From: Bryum argenteum
Taxonomy: Eukaryota > Streptophyta > Bryopsida > Bryales > Bryaceae
Length of the DNA stretch: 64,000 nucleotides
Direction of reading: 5' to 3'
NCBI GenBank assembly: GCA_037043015.1
Contig: CM073326.1
Span: 7,076,345 to 7,140,344, forward strand
A program made the position numbers and the translations under genes. The notes beneath the pieces were generated by a model. It did no database searches. It was not told where the DNA came from and was given only the letters and a program-made list of their open reading frames with translations. This document shows positions 60,764-64,000 of the stretch, piece by piece (positions within the stretch are counted from its first letter, which is position 1; each line of letters begins with the position of its first letter).

Positions 60764-61106
60764 CAAGCCTTGGCTTGGTGGTTGGAGCTCATGGCTCCCA
60801 ATGGGGAGGTCGTGGGTTCTATTCCCATGCCGGCGTGGTGCTCACCACTACAGTCCACCCAACTATTGTCGAGGTCCTTGGACCTTGTTGTATGGGGATA
60901 CTATGTCAAGTATCCTAAAGGTACTAGTAACCAGGCTAAAAACTAGCGTAGTTATAGTGTCCACCCTCGAAAGGAGGAAGTAGTTTTGTTCCAATTTCCC
61001 CTTGTCCGGTGGCCATCGGGATAGCATTACGAACGGACACTTCATTCACGCCAGCCCCTTAGAAAGGGACCAGAGTTTCTATCTATCTATCTATCTATCT
61101 ATCTAT
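60764..61106 (+). mobile_element. full-length tRNA-derived SINE
   Basis: An RNA polymerase III-type head has an A-box-like TTGGCTTGGTGG and a B-box GGGTTCTATTCCC about 35 bases later. A family body follows (GCGTGGTGCTCACCAC..., then GGCATCGGGATA and CCCCTTAGAAAGGGA), ending in a (CTAT)n tail of about seven units. This structure is diagnostic of a tRNA-derived SINE. A related head lies at 23190-23436 (minus) and a related tail at 2591-2695. Confidence 0.82.
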
Positions 61107-62990
61107 AACCAATTCTATGCACTTTTTGAGGTATAGAGCCCCGTGCAGAATCATAGCCCCACCCATTTTGTAATACACATGTTCCCAAAAACATTCTCCA
61201 TTGCTCCACACATGTTCCCTGTATAGGTGCCATAGCTTCCTCTGCGAAGCTGTATTGTTACAACTTCTTTCTTTGTTACGCACAGCTTCTTTTTGCCGTT
61301 TTCAGGAGCTTCATGGTGACGTTGTGGAATGCTAGATTAGACGCTAGCCGAGAGGCCTTCTCTGTATGCTAAGGGAACGAGCCACATGATGATTTTGACT
61401 GGGCAAGGAAGCAATATTGCGCAACGGTGGCCCTCCTTCCTAGAAGACAAACCTTGAATAGTTCTGTTCCGTGTTGTTTTGAGAGCCAACTAGTGGTTGT
61501 GCTCTTAAGTTGTATGTTTGAGGGCTCTTTATAGTTGGTGTTAAGAACTTTTGCATCTAAGGGCCTTAAACTTTTGTGTTTGGAGGGTACTTTGTAGAGA
61601 GCCCAATTCTAGGGCCCAATTCTGGCATCAATCAGTGCAAATGCTTAGATTATCCGCTTAGGCCTGCAAATGCTTAGATTATCCGCTTAGGCCCAAATAT
61701 GCGCCCAACAACTTCATAATAACCCCTAAAGATCCAAGTAATTTTCGGACCTTCAAAACCAAAAATTGCGATTTTCTATCACCTTGTTGGAATTGAGGTA
61801 TGGTCAAATTTTGAACTACTTTCCTGTATTTTCGGTTTTCACAAACCTTCCTATAATTATTACTACTTCGTAAATTCTTAATTGTTATATCTTCACCATC
61901 TTAGATCATAAGGTCTAAAGTTGATGCAATTTTCTTTTCACCAATCTTTGACCACCATAGTCATTGTGCAAAGGGGGATTTGATGATTTTTACCCCATTT
62001 TGCTTATATTTTTCCATGTAGACAACTAAGTTGGGCACGCCAATGAAAAAATTGAGAAACTCGATTGACTTTCTGAACCTTCATGCAATTTGTTTTCCAG
62101 AAAAGGTATAAAAACAACAATTTGGTAGGGCATGCAATATGCTATTTGTGTTTGGTTTCAGAACAAAATGATTGGTGAGTAGGTAACTTTATAAGTTTTT
62201 GATTTTTAGGCTCAATAATCCATAAGAATTTTGACAAATTTCAAAAGAAAAAATAAAAATTTCAAAAAATATTGGAGCTTGCAATTGTAACTTTTGAAGG
62301 CTACCATTGTAAAATTCAATTACATTGACAAAGTTTTCAAGTTAAGTCACTCAGTTTTCAAGTTAAGTCACTCAAATATTTGAGTAGTGATTTGGTTATG
62401 AAAATATTCCACCAAGAGAAAATCTTAAAAATCTGCTATTTCTCAACTGCACATTTTTTTGGACTTGAAAACAAAAAATTCCACAATTAGACTTATGAAT
62501 TTTTACCACATATACCTTGTAGTATAGAGAACACCTAGTAAAAATCTTAGGCAAGATCATGATTCTCAACCTTAGTGGGACCTCAAGCATCACTCGTTGG
62601 ATTTGGGTGAGAGAGGTGTTATTGGGAGCCGGTATTTTTGCCGGTGTAGGGGCAACGATCTGACTTGCGGATGGCAAGTTTTTGGTAGAAAGTATTTATA
62701 GTTCCAGAAATCACCTAATTTTAGAGGAAGAAAAAACACAAGAGGAACCCAATTGCACAAAAATTACATTGTTTGTAGCGTTAGAAAAATCATTAAAAAA
62801 AGAAACATGGATCTACAAGCCTGGAAACCTTTTACTCAAAATGATGATAGGGATTGTGATATTAGCGAGGACGAGAATGGAAACAAGCATGGCAATACCA
62901 CTCGCCATACTAGTCACTTCTTCAACTATACTTATTTTGATACGTGTTCAAAAGAACTACCCTAGATGGATAAATTAGTGCTACATTTTT
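61107..62990. other. intergenic with two small tandem duplications
   Basis: A 31-bp unit containing GCAAATGCTTAGATTATCCG is duplicated at about 61638-61692, and TTTTCAAGTTAAGTCACTCA is duplicated at 62334-62373. At 61724 AACCCCTAAAGATC resembles a piggyBac-like end but lacks a partner. No gene is seen. Confidence 0.45.
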
Positions 62991-62999
62991 TTGGAGATT

Positions 63000-63176
63000 C
63001 GAAAATGCTATAAGTTTTTCACTTTTAGCAAATAAATTTACCAAGAACATTGATTCCAATACTAGTGAAGGATTCTTATCTTAACCAATGTAGAGAATAA
63101 AAATTGATGTCAACAATAAATGATATATTTATGTAAATTAGTGTATTAAACACTAATCAAACTATTTAGTGTACAA
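63000..63176. mobile_element. diverged relative of the 22209 TA-target MITE
   Basis: It shares GAAAATGCTATAAGTTTTT, TTTACCAAGARCATTGATTC and the right end AACACTAAT...ATTTAGTGTA with 22245-22427. The left terminal repeat is damaged. Confidence 0.6.
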
Positions 63177-64000
63177 AAAGTACATCATTGCACCTTCTCA
63201 CCTACACTTGGAAATATCAAACTCAACAACTCCTTGTTTCCAATTTTAATGCATGCCTTGATTTATTTATTGTTTTATGTTTTTTTCTTTTTAAATTTTG
63301 AATTCTGAATTTTTTATTTTGTTAACCCCTAAAGATCTTTAATACTACACATAGTTTATGTCGTAATTTTTCTTTCTCAGATTATTTGGAGTTTTTTTTA
63401 ACCTCAATGTTACTGGACCATACCTTGTAGTTCAAAAAATGAACCAATCATGTTGAAAGAATTTCTGCTTTCCATCGGCTCCATGTATAGCTTGACTCCC
63501 CATGTAAAACGTTCCTTAGACCCCATCCCCAACTTGATGTAAAAAAATACCTACCTTTTCGGTTAATAGACTCACCTTATAAGTCATCCTCCTAATATTA
63601 TTATGTTATGAGCACCCCTACCAGGAGCTCTCTATCATGGTCTACCCATTGCAAAATAATAGGGTTTTAGCATTTCTAACACTAATCTACCTATTTAGTG
63701 TACTGTCCTCATTTTCCAAGCATATTTACATGAATTTTCTTCTAAAATTCGTCATTTTATTTTTTTTATTTTTTTATTTTTTTATTTTTTATTTTTTTAT
63801 TTTTTTTAAAAAAATTTCACTAATACTTGAATTCATGTTTCCATTGTTCATTTTTTGTTGGATGTAAATATTATTTGAGTTATTAGCCATTCTCATAATT
63901 TTTCCATCAATGCATGTTTCCAACCCTTGTACATCAAATAATTTTGATGAAGGTCCTACAACTAAAATCCATTTGTCGATTTTGGTGTGGGGTTGCACAA
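63177..64000. other. intergenic, low-complexity T-rich
   Basis: It contains a TTAACCCCTAAAGATC piggyBac-like left end at 63323 without a visible partner, a further ATTTAGTGTA MITE end near 63702, and a (TTTTTTA)n stretch at 63750-63810. No gene is seen. Confidence 0.45.

Noticed and set aside
61724..63340. A third full piggyBac-like element between AACCCCTAAAGATC ends
   Set aside because: Both ends point the same way and one lacks TTAA, so they are separate relics rather than a pair.

Overview
The window is nuclear DNA from a land plant. It holds intron-rich genes of plant families (receptor-like kinase, PR-10/Bet v 1, BRO1-like, ERD2-like, RFC1, folate/biopterin transporter, adenylyl-sulfate kinase) with compact introns of about 50-500 bp, set in long AT-rich stretches full of small transposable elements. 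The receptor kinase has an animal-like alpha2-delta ectodomain. I associate that architecture with non-seed plants, so I favour a bryophyte or lycophyte, but the sequence alone does not settle the species.

Layout. 1-3.7 kb is repeat-rich and holds piggyBac-type ends and a SINE fragment. 3.8-8.9 kb (+) is a 13-exon receptor-like kinase with a dCache/VWA ectodomain. 10.7-11.3 kb (-) is an intronless RABC/Rab18 GTPase. 12.5-13.1 kb (-) is a two-exon PR-10-like gene. 14.3-17.6 kb (-) is an 11-exon BRO1-domain gene with an N-myristoylation start. 17.6-25.2 kb is repeats: a minisatellite-like zone, a tandem array invaded by a Harbinger MITE and a piggyBac-like element, a SINE and two TA-target MITEs. 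25.4-27.6 kb (-) is an ERD2-like gene. 29.1-34.6 kb (+) is a complete 21-exon RFC1 gene. 36.5-40.7 kb holds two decayed transposases (pogo-like DDE_1 and hAT). 40.7-52.4 kb is gene-poor, with a CACTA element, further MITEs and a fold-back. 52.8-57.2 kb (+) is a folate/biopterin transporter. 57.8 kb holds a near-perfect hairpin. 59.1-59.7 kb (-) is an intronless, GC-rich adenylyl-sulfate kinase with a 52-bp minisatellite directly upstream. 60-64 kb is repeats, including a full-length tRNA-derived SINE.

The genes do not form one pathway; they are ordinary eukaryotic neighbours. Spliced models for seven genes were built by hand from reading frame, GT/AG borders and phase. All stay open to the stop: receptor kinase 938 aa, PR-10 155 aa, BRO1 487 aa, ERD2-like 260 aa, RFC1 980 aa, and the transporter about 540 aa with an uncertain first exon.

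The most interesting item is the receptor kinase. Its ectodomain follows the alpha2-delta plan, with a Cache domain split by a VWA domain. It keeps the arginine, tryptophan-tyrosine and aspartate positions that in dCache_1 domains bind free amino acids, while its VWA metal site is degraded, and all of this is joined to an intact RD-type kinase. It is a candidate amino-acid receptor kinase. The mobile-element record is also unusually legible, with exact target duplications for piggyBac-like (TTAA), Harbinger (TTA), CACTA (GCA) and TA-target elements.
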